DNA of 31,090 nt, taken from the IMG/VR virus record IMGVR_UViG_3300009551_000095, positions 1 through 31,090 of that record. The stretch is one strand, 5' to 3'. A program made the translations under genes and the position numbers. Below are positions 7,357-15,088 of this stretch, piece after piece. The DNA comes from a virus. The notes beneath the pieces are model-generated. The model made no database searches. It was not told the DNA's origin and saw nothing but the letters and a program-made list of their open reading frames with translations. Positions within the stretch are counted from its first letter, which is position 1. Each line of letters starts with the position of its first letter.

Positions 7357-7454
7357 TGAAGACCTCGACCAAGGTTCTGATCTTCGTGAGCAGCTTCGTC
7401 GTGTTCACGGCCCTGTTCGTCGTACTGACCGTGATCGGAGGAAACTGTGGCTGA
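7356..7454 (+). CDS. 32-residue single-pass membrane peptide
   Basis: ATG 7356 shares one base with the upstream TGA and is preceded by GGAG/AGGG. The peptide MKTSTKVLIFVSSFVVFTAL continues with FVVLTVIGGNCG. It has a short positive N-terminus and then about 22 uninterrupted hydrophobic residues, so N-in insertion is expected. It ends inside the next gene, whose GGAGGA ribosome site is embedded in its last codons. It may act at the membrane or merely couple translation to the next gene. The overlaps on both sides support it being real. Confidence 0.5.
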   Translation: MKTSTKVLIFVSSFVVFTALFVVLTVIGGNCG

Positions 7455-7980
7455 CCCCCGGAAGACCGAAGGCTCGAAGCGCCCGCCCGTGGCTGACGAC
7501 AAGACCGCCGCCGAACGCGCCGCACTGGAGGCCGCGATCTTCGATGATGGGTCGCGATCACTCGCGGGAGCCTTGGCTCCGGACGCGAACCTGGGCATCT
7601 CGCGCAACGAGGGATCGCTCATGCTGGCGTTCTCGCACCTCGCCCAACGCGCGATCGAGGACGTGTACGCCGATTGTGGAGACACGGATGCTGGTGTGCT
7701 CAGCAGCAACGTGGGGCAGTACATCGCTCGGGAAGTTCACGAGGTGCTATTCGGTGAGCCGGACGGTGTGCTGCGGCATCCCGCCGCTGACCGGGTGACG
7801 GTCGCACCCGACCGCGAGACGCTGGCCGAGGCCCTGTACCGCTCGATTCGTCCGGGCGAACCGGCTATCGCGTGGGCGGAGGTCGGGCCGGTCGTGCAGA
7901 GCCTGTTCTTCGGTCTGGCCGATCCGCTGCTCGCGTCAGGTGTGCTCGGTGCCCCCGCCGACCCGGAGGGGGAACGATGA
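7447..7980 (+). CDS. Hypothetical early protein (177 aa)
   Basis: GTG 7447 follows GGAGGA by 5 bases and overlaps the membrane peptide gene by 8. The N-terminus is charged and probably disordered (MADPRKTEGSKRPPVADDKT). The remainder is a helical domain with ALEAAIFDDGSRSLAGALAP, SHLAQRAIEDVYADCGDTDA and a later ETLAEALYRSIRPGEP segment. No Cys cluster or catalytic motif is visible. Function unknown. Confidence 0.55.
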   Translation: MADPRKTEGSKRPPVADDKTAAERAALEAAIFDDGSRSLAGALAPDANLGISRNEGSLMLAFSHLAQRAIEDVYADCGDTDAGVLSSNVGQYIAREVHEVLFGEPDGVLRHPAADRVTVAPDRETLAEALYRSIRPGEPAIAWAEVGPVVQSLFFGLADPLLASGVLGAPADPEGER

Positions 7981-8165
7981 CACTCACCCTTACGCAGACC
8001 TGCGACGGCTGCCACGTCGCGCGTGAGCTCGAAGGTCAAATGACCGAGGAGCACGCCGGATGGCGAGTCGTCAGCGATGCCAAGCCCAAGAAGCACCTGT
8101 GTGCGGACTGCATCCGAAAGGCCCTCAAAGGCACAGCACCATCAGATTCGGGGCACGAGTCGTGA
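7977..8165 (+). CDS. Small zinc-ribbon protein (62 aa)
   Basis: ATG 7977 follows a strong GGAGGGGG site and overlaps the previous TGA as ATGA. Two C-x2-C pairs (TCDGCHVARE near residues 9-12 and LCADCIRKA near 45-49) frame a short charged middle, the standard four-Cys ribbon. It resembles the many small treble-clef or ribbon proteins of actinophages. A role in DNA or RNA contact is possible but not shown. Confidence 0.55.
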   Translation: MTLTLTQTCDGCHVARELEGQMTEEHAGWRVVSDAKPKKHLCADCIRKALKGTAPSDSGHES

Positions 8166-8578
8166 GCGAGACGCCCGCCGTCCAGCGCACAGCAGACCGC
8201 GAAACGATCGCACGAGCAATCGACCTGCAGACGTTCTCGCCCAGCGTGCTCAGGCGAATCCTCAAGCACAGCGGCGGAACGTCGACAGAGGGTTCGCAGC
8301 GTATGGCGGATGCTGTGCTCGCTGTTCTCGTCCCCGCCGACCGGCCGGGTGATGCTGTCACCCTGCACGCGTACACGGATGAGCAACTCGACCAGGTGCG
8401 CGCCGAAACGCTCGAAGCGGCGGCCGAGGCTCTCGCTGAGCACGACATCCAGCCCGCGCCCGGTGACATGTTCCCCGGTGCTACCTACGACTACGGGCCG
8501 AAAGTGCCTGCCGCCGAGCACGTCAACTGGCTCCGCGCTCGTGCTGCCGAGTACCGGCCGAAGGCGGCAGGCGCATGA
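8162..8578 (+). CDS. Hypothetical early protein (138 aa)
   Basis: GTG 8162 overlaps the previous stop by 4 bases; the ribosome site is weak, so coupling is likely. The protein is helical, with TADRETIARAIDLQTFSPSV and EQLDQVRAETLEAAAEALAE. A C-terminal segment reads PGDMFPGATYDYGPKVPAAE. The style matches early hypothetical proteins at 6847 and 7447. No function can be assigned. Confidence 0.5.
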   Translation: MSETPAVQRTADRETIARAIDLQTFSPSVLRRILKHSGGTSTEGSQRMADAVLAVLVPADRPGDAVTLHAYTDEQLDQVRAETLEAAAEALAEHDIQPAPGDMFPGATYDYGPKVPAAEHVNWLRARAAEYRPKAAGA

Positions 8579-9033
8579 CCTTCTGGGGCGCCATCGTCCT
8601 CACCTGCGCGATCCTCGCCACCGGGTGCCTGATCTGGCTGGCTGTCACGATCACCTACCTGGCCAGGAACCGGTACCGCCGGCGAGTCTGGGAGAACGCC
8701 GTCCGCCTCGCAGCGCTGGCGCCTGAACTCGTCGCCGAGGTCGCAGCTGAGGCAGAAGCCGCCGACGACTCCGAACCAGCCATCGCCGCAGCGGTCGAGC
8801 ATGTGACCACCATCGACAGCCTCCCCCACGCACAGCTGGTCGAGACGGTGCTGATGCAGGAAGCCCGCGAGGCCGAACTCGTCCAGCAGGTCCAAGCCAC
8901 CCAGACCGACGCAATCGCACTCGTCGCCGAAGCCCTCACCGTCGCCGACGCCGCCACAACCGAAGCCGCCAGGCAAGAGCGGGCGAAACGACGCCACTGG
9001 ACCACCGTGAAACGACTGAAAGGCACCTCCTGA
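8575..9033 (+). CDS. Membrane-anchored coiled-coil protein
   Basis: 152 residues from ATG 8575, overlapping the upstream stop. A transmembrane segment at about residues 3-29 (FWGAIVLTCAILATGCLIWL and on) is followed by a basic stop-transfer stretch RNRYRRR. The rest is an Ala/Glu-rich long helix, probably a coiled coil facing the cytoplasm, ending KRRHWTTVKRLKG. It could tether a complex to the membrane or act in exclusion. It is the last long gene of the coupled early run. Confidence 0.55.
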   Translation: MTFWGAIVLTCAILATGCLIWLAVTITYLARNRYRRRVWENAVRLAALAPELVAEVAAEAEAADDSEPAIAAAVEHVTTIDSLPHAQLVETVLMQEAREAELVQQVQATQTDAIALVAEALTVADAATTEAARQERAKRRHWTTVKRLKGTS

Positions 9034-9042
9034 GGTAGCACC

Positions 9043-9068
9043 TCACGAAGTAGTAGCATCATGAAGTG
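9043..9068 (+). promoter_or_regulatory. Direct-repeat site, possible promoter/operator for the HTH pair
   Basis: The 32-base gap after the coiled-coil gene breaks the run of overlapping genes. It contains the direct repeat TCACGAAGT / TCATGAAGT, copies about 17 bases apart. TAGCAT between them resembles an actinobacterial -10 box and ends about 7 bases before the GTG at 9066. No Shine-Dalgarno sequence is present there, which would fit a leaderless transcript. No convincing -35 box is visible. Confidence 0.3.
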
Positions 9069-9251
9069 CCCTACCCGCTCGAGCAAGTAGCCGCCATCCG
9101 CCGCAACCTCCCCACCATGCTCCGCGACTCCATCAACGCCGAACGCGCAGCAGGAACCACCTGGCCCCAGATCGCCGCAACCCTGGGCGTGTCCATCAAC
9201 GGCGCCCGCCTCCTCGCCGGCCACGCCAAGCAGTACCGGGAGACCTCATGA
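9066..9251 (+). CDS. Small helix-turn-helix protein (61 aa)
   Basis: GTG 9066 to TGA 9249-9251. The segment WPQIAATLGVSINGARLLAG at about residues 33-52 is a plausible helix-turn-helix, with a Gly at the turn. The protein is too small for more than the DNA-binding unit. It overlaps the next gene as ATGA, so the two are probably made together as regulators at the end of the early module, just ahead of the terminator and late genes. Confidence 0.55.
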   Translation: MPYPLEQVAAIRRNLPTMLRDSINAERAAGTTWPQIAATLGVSINGARLLAGHAKQYRETS

Positions 9252-9463
9252 CCTCCGACGAGTGGGTCACCATCGCCGAAGCCGTCCGACTCACCGGAGT
9301 CTCCGAACGCACCATCTGGCGCGTCATCGCCGAGTACCAGCTCGACACCAGCAAACTCCGAGGGGAACGCGGACACGGCATCCGCTATTCCACCCTCACC
9401 GCGGCTCTCCTCAAACGCCACGACCGCATAGAACGAGAGCGACACGCCCGCAACGCAGCTTGA
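9248..9463 (+). CDS. Helix-turn-helix DNA-binding protein, MerR/excisionase-like (71 aa)
   Basis: ATG 9248 follows GGGAGA by 6 bases. The protein begins DEWVTIAEAVRLTGVSERTI followed by WRVIAEYQ, a standard MerR/Xis-type winged-helix recognition unit. A basic tail follows (KRHDRIERERHARNAA). Such proteins serve as excisionases, repressors or late-gene activators. With no integrase nearby, and with the late operon starting 160 bases downstream, a regulator of late transcription is as likely as an excisionase. Confidence 0.6.
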   Translation: MTSDEWVTIAEAVRLTGVSERTIWRVIAEYQLDTSKLRGERGHGIRYSTLTAALLKRHDRIERERHARNAA

Positions 9464-9511
9464 CTTGGCACCGTTGGCACTGTTCACTACTCAACGTGGG
9501 AGTAATCCCAC
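9464..9511 (+). promoter_or_regulatory. Early/late divider: TTGGCAC repeats and a small hairpin
   Basis: Part of the 163-base gap between the HTH gene and terminase. TTGGCAC occurs twice at 9465-9471 and 9474-9480, a 9-base period. TTGACT at 9460-9465 looks like a -35 box, but I see no good -10 at standard spacing. A small inverted repeat GTGGG-AGTAAT-CCCAC lies at 9496-9511. The late promoter, an activator site or the packaging (cos/pac) site could lie here. None is proven. Confidence 0.3.
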
Positions 9512-9516
9512 CAGAT

Positions 9517-9553
9517 AGCGCTCCGCAGCCACACGGCCGGAGCGCTTCTTCTT
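9517..9553 (+). terminator. Intrinsic terminator closing the early module
   Basis: A perfect 9-bp stem AGCGCTCCG (9517-9525) / CGGAGCGCT (9538-9546) has a 12-base loop with an inner GCC/GGC pair. It is followed at once by TCTTCTTT (9546-9553). This is the best rho-independent terminator shape before the lysis genes. It should separate early transcription from the late operon that starts at 9627. Confidence 0.65.
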
Positions 9554-9626
9554 TCCCGCGTCGATCCCCCACAGCGAGCGGAACCCCTCAAACGCGGCCA
9601 GGCGCCGCTGAGACGGACCGACAACC

Positions 9627-10118
9627 ATGGGCAACTCCGCGCCGCGCACATTCGACGCCAAACGCGCGCAGACGTTGTATGAGGACGGCCACGGCTGCAA
9701 CGCGATCGCACGCGAGCTGGGTTGTTCCCCGTCGACCGTGTCGAAGTGGGCGCGCGAGAACGACTTGAGGTTTGACCGGTCGCAGACTGCTCTCGCTGTC
9801 CGTGCGCACGTCATCGACATGGCTGAGGCTCGGCTGCTGTTGGCGCAGAAGATGGTCGTGGCAGCCTCCGACCTCCTGGACCAACTCGACGGCCCGTACC
9901 TGGTGTATGCGTTCGGCGGCAGGGACAACGACTACAACGAGCACCAGCTGGATCGTCCCCCGGTTGAGGTGATCCGCAACGCGGTGACGACGGCGGGGAT
10001 CGCGTTCGACAAGGCGTCGAAGGTCGTGGAGGGCACGAACCCCGGTCAGGCTGCTGCGGTGTCGATGCTGACCGGGCTGGCGTCGCTGATGGGTGTGACC
10101 GGACCGACCGATGCCTGA
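9627..10118 (+). CDS. Terminase small subunit
   Basis: 163 residues from ATG 9627. It recognises phage DNA and hands it to the large subunit for packaging. Residues 18-43 form a clear helix-turn-helix (GHGCNAIARELGCSPSTVSK), the usual DNA-binding part. The helical middle (AVRAHVIDMAEARLLLAQKM) suits the oligomerisation region. Size and the 8-base overlap with the large subunit gene fit. The ribosome site is weak (GAGACGGA). Confidence 0.8.
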   Translation: MGNSAPRTFDAKRAQTLYEDGHGCNAIARELGCSPSTVSKWARENDLRFDRSQTALAVRAHVIDMAEARLLLAQKMVVAASDLLDQLDGPYLVYAFGGRDNDYNEHQLDRPPVEVIRNAVTTAGIAFDKASKVVEGTNPGQAAAVSMLTGLASLMGVTGPTDA

Positions 10119-11391
10119 CCTGCTGTCGGAGGCACAGGTCGCGTCGATCCGTGAGTCATGCACGCGTGTCGCCGTGTGGGAAGGGTCGATCCGATCGGGG
10201 AAGACCCTCGGGTCCCTGTTGCGGTTCCTGATGTTCGTCGCCGTCGCCCCAACCGGCGGTCAGCTCGTCGTCGTCGCACGCACCCGCGACACCGCAGCCC
10301 GCAACGTGTTCGCCCCGCTGCAAGACGAGTCACTGTTCGGCATCGTCGCCCAGCAGGTCAGCTACACCGCTGGCGCCCCGTCGGGGACGATCCTCGGCCG
10401 CACCGTCTACGTCATCGGCGCGAGCGACGCGAAGTCGGAGAAGGTTCTCCGCGGCCTCACCGTCGCCGGCGCATACGTGGATGAGATCACCGTCATCCCC
10501 GAAGAGTTCTTCACCCAACTCCTGGGCCGCATGTCCGTCAAGGGTGCGCAACTGTTCGGCACCACCAACCCGGACAACCCGGCCCACTGGCTGAAACGCC
10601 GCTTCCTCGACCGCCTCGAGCAACTGCCCGACTGGCGACGCTTCCACTTCACCCTCAAAGACAACCCGTCGCTGACACCCGAGTACATCGAGTCGATCTC
10701 ACGCGAGTTCACCGGCCTCTGGTATCGCCGCTTCATCCTCGGCGAGTGGGTGGCGGCTGAGGGTGCGATCTACTCCATGTGGGACGAGTCCCGGCATGTG
10801 ATCCCCTGGGCTGCCCTCCCGCCGATGCGACGCCTGCTGGCGGTGGGTGTGGACTACGGCACCACGAACCCGACCGCCGCTGTCCTCCTGGGGCTGGCGG
10901 ACACGTTCGACCAGTACGGCGCCCGGACCGGGTCGGTGCTGTACGCGGTCGACGAGTGGGGCCACAACCCCGCCCAGACCTCAACGCGCCTCACCGATCA
11001 GGAACTGTCCGCCGGCCTCCGCGGCTGGCTGACCAGCGCGCACCTTCCGACACCTTCGGTTCTCGAACCGGAGTGGGTGTTCCTCGACCCCGCCGCCGCA
11101 TCTTTCAAAGTCCAACTGCAGGCGGACAGCATCCCGAACATCCGCGACGCCGACAACAGCGTCAGCTACGGCATCTCCACCGTCGCTTCCCTGCTGTCCG
11201 CCGGGAAGTTGATCATCACCGACCGGTGCCCGAACCTGCTGCGCGAGATCCCCGGCTACTCGTGGGACCCGAAAGCGACCGACAAGGGCGAAGACAAGCC
11301 GGTGAAGGTCGCCGACCACTGGGCGGACGCACTCAGGTACGCCGTCACCACCACCGAGTCAGTTTGGCGCGGCTTCATCCAACCCGTCTAG
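10111..11391 (+). CDS. Terminase large subunit
   Basis: 426 residues: the ATPase and nuclease that drives DNA into the prohead. Visible motifs are Walker A GSIRSGKT at 25-32, Walker B AYVDE at 121-125 with the catalytic Glu125, and the coupling motif TTN at 151-153. The RNase H-like nuclease begins VGVDYGTTNPTAA, with Asp248 as the first acidic residue. A second acidic site is FLDPAAASFK and a late Asp lies in VADHWADALRY. Length is typical for the short actinophage/PBSX-like (terminase_3/6) form. All key residues seem intact. Confidence 0.93.
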   Translation: MPDLLSEAQVASIRESCTRVAVWEGSIRSGKTLGSLLRFLMFVAVAPTGGQLVVVARTRDTAARNVFAPLQDESLFGIVAQQVSYTAGAPSGTILGRTVYVIGASDAKSEKVLRGLTVAGAYVDEITVIPEEFFTQLLGRMSVKGAQLFGTTNPDNPAHWLKRRFLDRLEQLPDWRRFHFTLKDNPSLTPEYIESISREFTGLWYRRFILGEWVAAEGAIYSMWDESRHVIPWAALPPMRRLLAVGVDYGTTNPTAAVLLGLADTFDQYGARTGSVLYAVDEWGHNPAQTSTRLTDQELSAGLRGWLTSAHLPTPSVLEPEWVFLDPAAASFKVQLQADSIPNIRDADNSVSYGISTVASLLSAGKLIITDRCPNLLREIPGYSWDPKATDKGEDKPVKVADHWADALRYAVTTTESVWRGFIQPV

Positions 11392-11402
11392 GAGGCTGCA
11401 CC

Positions 11403-13178
11403 GTGCCGTTGCCTGAGCAGCCGATGAAGTGGCCCCCGATCGAGTTCGACAACGCATACGAGGCCTACCAGGTCTGGGATGCCTGGTACACCGGCGACGC
11501 CGACATGCTCTCCACCCTGTACGCGACGACGCGGATGCAGACGAAGACGTCGCTGTGGGGTCAGGTGCGTCGCCGGTTCTGGAGCACCCCGACGCCGACG
11601 AACGTGTCGCAGCAGCCGAACAAGCTGCACGTCCCCGTCGCGTCGGAGATCGCCCGCATGTCCGCGTCGACCCTGTTCGAGCAGATGCCGCAGATCCGGT
11701 TCCCGGAGCCGGAACGGTCCGACCAGGCTGACGATCCTGCCGCGACGGCGGAGGGCACACCGGTGCCGAAGGCGGTCGTCCCGAAGGACACCCCTGAGGC
11801 GACCGCGACTGACCGGCTTGAGGAACTCCTCGACGACGAAGCACACGCCCGCTTCCTGGAGGCTGCCGAGTTCGCGGCCGCTCACGGTGGCGCGTTCCTG
11901 CGGGTCACGTGGGATCAGAACGTCGTGAAGGATCGCCCGTTCCTCACCACCGTCCCAGCGGACGCTGCAATCCCGGAGTTCCGGTGGGGGCACCTGACGG
12001 GGGTGACTTTCTGGGCGAAGCTCGCACCGATCGCCGGCCAGGGTGGCGTGTACATGCTCCTCGAGCGGCACACTCCAGGGTCGATCGAGTGGGGCCTGTA
12101 CTTCTCCCAGTCGATCGGTGACCTGGGGCGGCGTGTGCCGTTGACGGAGCACCCGGACGCTGCACCGCTCGCCGCCATGGTGGGTGAGAACGCGACCGTC
12201 GACACCGGCTCCGAGCTGATGACGGCCGTGTACATCCCGAACGTGCAACCGAACCGGAAGTGGCGGAAAGACCCGGTCGCGAAGAACCTGGGCCGCTCCG
12301 ACTTCGACGGTGCCGAAGACCTCATGGACGCCCTCGATGAGGCGTACACGTCATGGATGCGCGACATCCGGTTGGCGAAGACGCGGATTATGGTCCCGAA
12401 GGGGATGCTGACCACGTTGGGCGCCGGGAACGGTGCGGCGTTCAACGCCGACCAGGAAATCTTCACCGAGCTCGGCGATCAGGTCGGGTCTTTGAACCCG
12501 AACGCGCAGGGCGGCAACGTCGAGTCGTTCATCAAGACGTTCCAGCCGGGCATCCGTGACAAGGAGCACGCCGCAACGATCTCCGGTCTGCTGGAGCGTG
12601 TGTACTCCGCGTGCGGGTACTCGGCGCAGTCGTTCGGCGACACCACCGACACGACCATCACCGCGACGGAGTCCATCGCCCGCGAGAAACTGACCGTCCT
12701 GACCCGGTCGTCGAAGATCGTCGCCGCCCGCCCCGGCATCGCGCACATCGCCGCCGCGCTCCTCGACGTCGACCAGCACGTCTTCAACGGTCCCGGCCGG
12801 CCGAAGGACACCCTGCCGGAGGTTGAGTTCCCTGACGCCGACGCCGTGAACCCCGAGGTCATGGCCCGCACCCTGCAACTGTTGAACGTGTCCGAGTCGA
12901 TGTCGGTCGAGGAACGCGTGAAACTCCTGCACGACGACTGGACCCAAGACCAGGTAGATGTCGAGGTCGCGAAGATCAAGGACGACCTGTCGATGCTGCC
13001 CGACCCGACGATCGCGCACCTGTGGGCTGCGCAGGCGGACAACGCATCCGCGACCGGTGGTGTGAAAGCCGGTCAGGCGGGCGTGTCTGCCGATCCCGCG
13101 CAGCTTGCTGCGGACAAGAAGACGACCGCGGTGATCAGTAAGCAGGAAGCGGCCCTGAATGGTCCAGCAAACCCCTGA
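11403..13178 (+). CDS. Portal protein
   Basis: 591 residues from GTG 11403, set 6 bases after AGGAGG. It forms the dodecameric DNA gateway at one capsid vertex. The N-terminal part has AYEAYQVWDAWYTGDADMLS, then LHVPVASEIARMSASTLFEQ, as in SPP1-type (DUF1073/phage_portal) portals of actinophages. The C-terminal part has the long helical region with TTDTTITATESIAREKLTVL. The position right after the large terminase and before the minor capsid gene confirms the call. It overlaps the next gene by 20 bases. Confidence 0.88.
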   Translation: MPLPEQPMKWPPIEFDNAYEAYQVWDAWYTGDADMLSTLYATTRMQTKTSLWGQVRRRFWSTPTPTNVSQQPNKLHVPVASEIARMSASTLFEQMPQIRFPEPERSDQADDPAATAEGTPVPKAVVPKDTPEATATDRLEELLDDEAHARFLEAAEFAAAHGGAFLRVTWDQNVVKDRPFLTTVPADAAIPEFRWGHLTGVTFWAKLAPIAGQGGVYMLLERHTPGSIEWGLYFSQSIGDLGRRVPLTEHPDAAPLAAMVGENATVDTGSELMTAVYIPNVQPNRKWRKDPVAKNLGRSDFDGAEDLMDALDEAYTSWMRDIRLAKTRIMVPKGMLTTLGAGNGAAFNADQEIFTELGDQVGSLNPNAQGGNVESFIKTFQPGIRDKEHAATISGLLERVYSACGYSAQSFGDTTDTTITATESIAREKLTVLTRSSKIVAARPGIAHIAAALLDVDQHVFNGPGRPKDTLPEVEFPDADAVNPEVMARTLQLLNVSESMSVEERVKLLHDDWTQDQVDVEVAKIKDDLSMLPDPTIAHLWAAQADNASATGGVKAGQAGVSADPAQLAADKKTTAVISKQEAALNGPANP

Positions 13179-14292
13179 CCAGCAGTTCCAGGCCGCTCTC
13201 GCCGCTCTGATCGCGCAGTACATCCTCGCCGAGCAGCAGCTCCTTGGTGCCGTGGCGCGGATCCTGCAGCAGGTGACACCTGATCCGATCACCCAACTGC
13301 GGGCGCTGTCGTCGCTGCGGCGCCTGGTGCGTCAGGTGAACGTCCGTCTCGTGCGGCAGGACGCCTCACTGGTGCCCTTGCTGGCCAGGTTGTCGATCCG
13401 GGCTGGGGAACACGACGCGGGTACCGAACTGGCCCGCATCGGTGGTGGTGGCCGGAAACCGCCCGGCACCGACCTGACCCTCAGCGGGGAACCGTTCGAC
13501 TTCTCCGTCCCGCACGGCATCCGGTCAGTGCAGGCCATCCGTGACGACCTGATGTCCCCGCTCGAGGATGTGCGCCGCCGCCTGACCCGTCTACCGGACG
13601 ACATCTACAAGATCATCTCCCCGCCCGCTGGCGCCGGTCAGGTGCTCGGTGAGGGGTACACGCCGGCGCAAGCTCAGGCGTACGCGTGGCGCGAGTATGT
13701 GCGCCGCGGCGTCACCGGCTTCACCGACAGGTCGGGCCGGGACTGGTCGCTGTCGGCGTACGTGGAGATGTCGGTCAGGACGACGGCGATGCGCGCGTAC
13801 AACGACTCCCACATGCAGGTGATGACCGCGGCGGGGATTGACCTGTTCACCGTCTCGGATGATGGCCACCCGTGCCCGCTGTGCTTCCCGTGGCAGAACC
13901 GCATCCTCTCCATCACTGATGACCCGCGGGCGCACGCCACCATCGACCAGGCGCGCGCTGCTGGCCTGTGGCACCCGAACTGCCGCCACGTCCTCCTGCC
14001 GTACCTGCCCGGTGTGACGCACCTGCCGGAGCCGCAGGAGTGGACCCCGGACGATCAGGTCAAGTACGACCTGACGCAGAAGCAACGCCGCCTCGAGCTC
14101 GAGATCCGGAAGGCGAAACGGTCTCTCGAATACGCCCGCACCGGCGAGGCGAGGGCTGACGCTCGCGCGGATGTCCTGGCCGCGCAGGCGCGGATGCGGG
14201 CGTTCATCAACGACACGGGCCTGCTGCGCCGGTCACGTCGCGAGCAGCTCGACCTCGCGGACGACCACCTCAAGCTGCCGTCCCTTCAGTAG
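13159..14292 (+). CDS. Phage minor capsid protein (Phage_min_cap2 / MuF-like)
   Basis: 377 residues from ATG 13159. The C-terminal half has the family's zinc-knuckle-like signature: VSDDGHPCPLCFPWQNRILS around residues 233-252, followed by WHPNCRHVLLPY about 35 residues later. The N-terminal half is helical, with EQQLLGAVARILQQV. Proteins of this kind sit inside the head near the portal and may be injected or aid assembly. No ADP-ribosyltransferase or other toxin domain is appended. The last 60 residues are Arg/Ala-rich helix. Confidence 0.8.
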   Translation: MVQQTPDQQFQAALAALIAQYILAEQQLLGAVARILQQVTPDPITQLRALSSLRRLVRQVNVRLVRQDASLVPLLARLSIRAGEHDAGTELARIGGGGRKPPGTDLTLSGEPFDFSVPHGIRSVQAIRDDLMSPLEDVRRRLTRLPDDIYKIISPPAGAGQVLGEGYTPAQAQAYAWREYVRRGVTGFTDRSGRDWSLSAYVEMSVRTTAMRAYNDSHMQVMTAAGIDLFTVSDDGHPCPLCFPWQNRILSITDDPRAHATIDQARAAGLWHPNCRHVLLPYLPGVTHLPEPQEWTPDDQVKYDLTQKQRRLELEIRKAKRSLEYARTGEARADARADVLAAQARMRAFINDTGLLRRSRREQLDLADDHLKLPSLQ

Positions 14293-14293
14293 T

Positions 14294-14338
14294 CCCGCCT
14301 GGCGCGGGTAACCCCATCCGATACGGGCCTGGCGCCCG
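14294..14338 (+). repeat. Twin hairpins with identical CTGGC loops ahead of the scaffold gene
   Basis: Two perfect 5-bp stems lie in the 59-base gap: CCCGC-CTGGC-GCGGG at 14294-14308 and CGGGC-CTGGC-GCCCG at 14324-14338. Both have the same loop. The second abuts the scaffold gene's GGAGGAG ribosome site (14338-14344). There is no T-tract, so termination is unlikely. RNA processing, stability control or a binding site for a dimeric protein are possible. Confidence 0.5.
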
Positions 14339-14351
14339 GAGGAGACACCCC

Positions 14352-15074
14352 ATGAGCGACACCACCACCACGGCTGCCCCGGCGGCGGCCGCCCCTGCAG
14401 CACCCGCAACGACCGCCACCGTGGAGCCCGCGGCGACCGTCGAAGCGACCACAACCCCTCAGGCTCCCGTCGCGCCCACTGCCCCGGCTGGCACGACACC
14501 TCCGGCCGCTCCGACCGCCGACGACATCCCCGACTGGGCGAAGGACCCCGCCACCGCTGCACGCATGGTGAAGGACGCCAACGCCGAAGCCGCGAAGGAA
14601 CGCGTCAAGGCCCGCGACGACGCCAAGGCCCAGGCCCGCGCCGAGCTGCTGAAGGAACTCGGCCTCGCGGAAGCGGCGAAGACCGTCGACCCCGCCGAAC
14701 TCGCGCAGCAGTTGGCGGCGAAGGACACCACGATCCGCGACCTCACCATCCGCTCCGCCCTCTCTGATGCCCTCGCCGAAGCGAAAGCGAAGCCCCTCGC
14801 ACGTGCCGCCGTCCTCGGCGACGGCATCCTCCAAGACCTCGACCCCACCAGCGCCGACTTCCAGGCGACAGTCAACGCCCGGGTGGCCGAGTACATCAGC
14901 AAGAACCCCGAACTCCGAGCTTCCCAGGTGGCGGCTGTCGGAGGCGCGGACATCGCCGGCGGGTCCGGCGTCACCCGCACCTACACGCGAGCCCAGCTCG
15001 CGGACCCGGCCTTCTACCAGGCCAACAAAACCGACATCCTCGCGGCCCTCACTGAGGGCCGAATCACCAGCTAA
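14352..15074 (+). CDS. Scaffolding protein
   Basis: 240 residues from ATG 14352, following GGAGGAG. It should guide capsid assembly and leave the finished head. The first 60 residues are a low-complexity Ala/Thr/Pro tract. A long charged helix follows (MVKDANAEAAKERVKARDDA), then a C-terminal helical end (AQLADPAFYQANKTDILAAL), the part that usually contacts coat protein. Size, composition and position just before the major capsid gene are standard. No protease domain is visible. Confidence 0.85.
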   Translation: MSDTTTTAAPAAAAPAAPATTATVEPAATVEATTTPQAPVAPTAPAGTTPPAAPTADDIPDWAKDPATAARMVKDANAEAAKERVKARDDAKAQARAELLKELGLAEAAKTVDPAELAQQLAAKDTTIRDLTIRSALSDALAEAKAKPLARAAVLGDGILQDLDPTSADFQATVNARVAEYISKNPELRASQVAAVGGADIAGGSGVTRTYTRAQLADPAFYQANKTDILAALTEGRITS

Positions 15075-15088
15075 GGAGCACACACAGC

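Noticed and set aside
10779-11402. Portal open frame reaching back to 10779
   Set aside because: It overlaps the large terminase in another frame, and the AGGAGG at 11391-11396 with GTG 11403 is decisive.
12351-13292. A 313-codon reverse-strand open frame under the portal gene
   Set aside because: Antisense shadow of the portal, with composition typical of reverse-frame reading.
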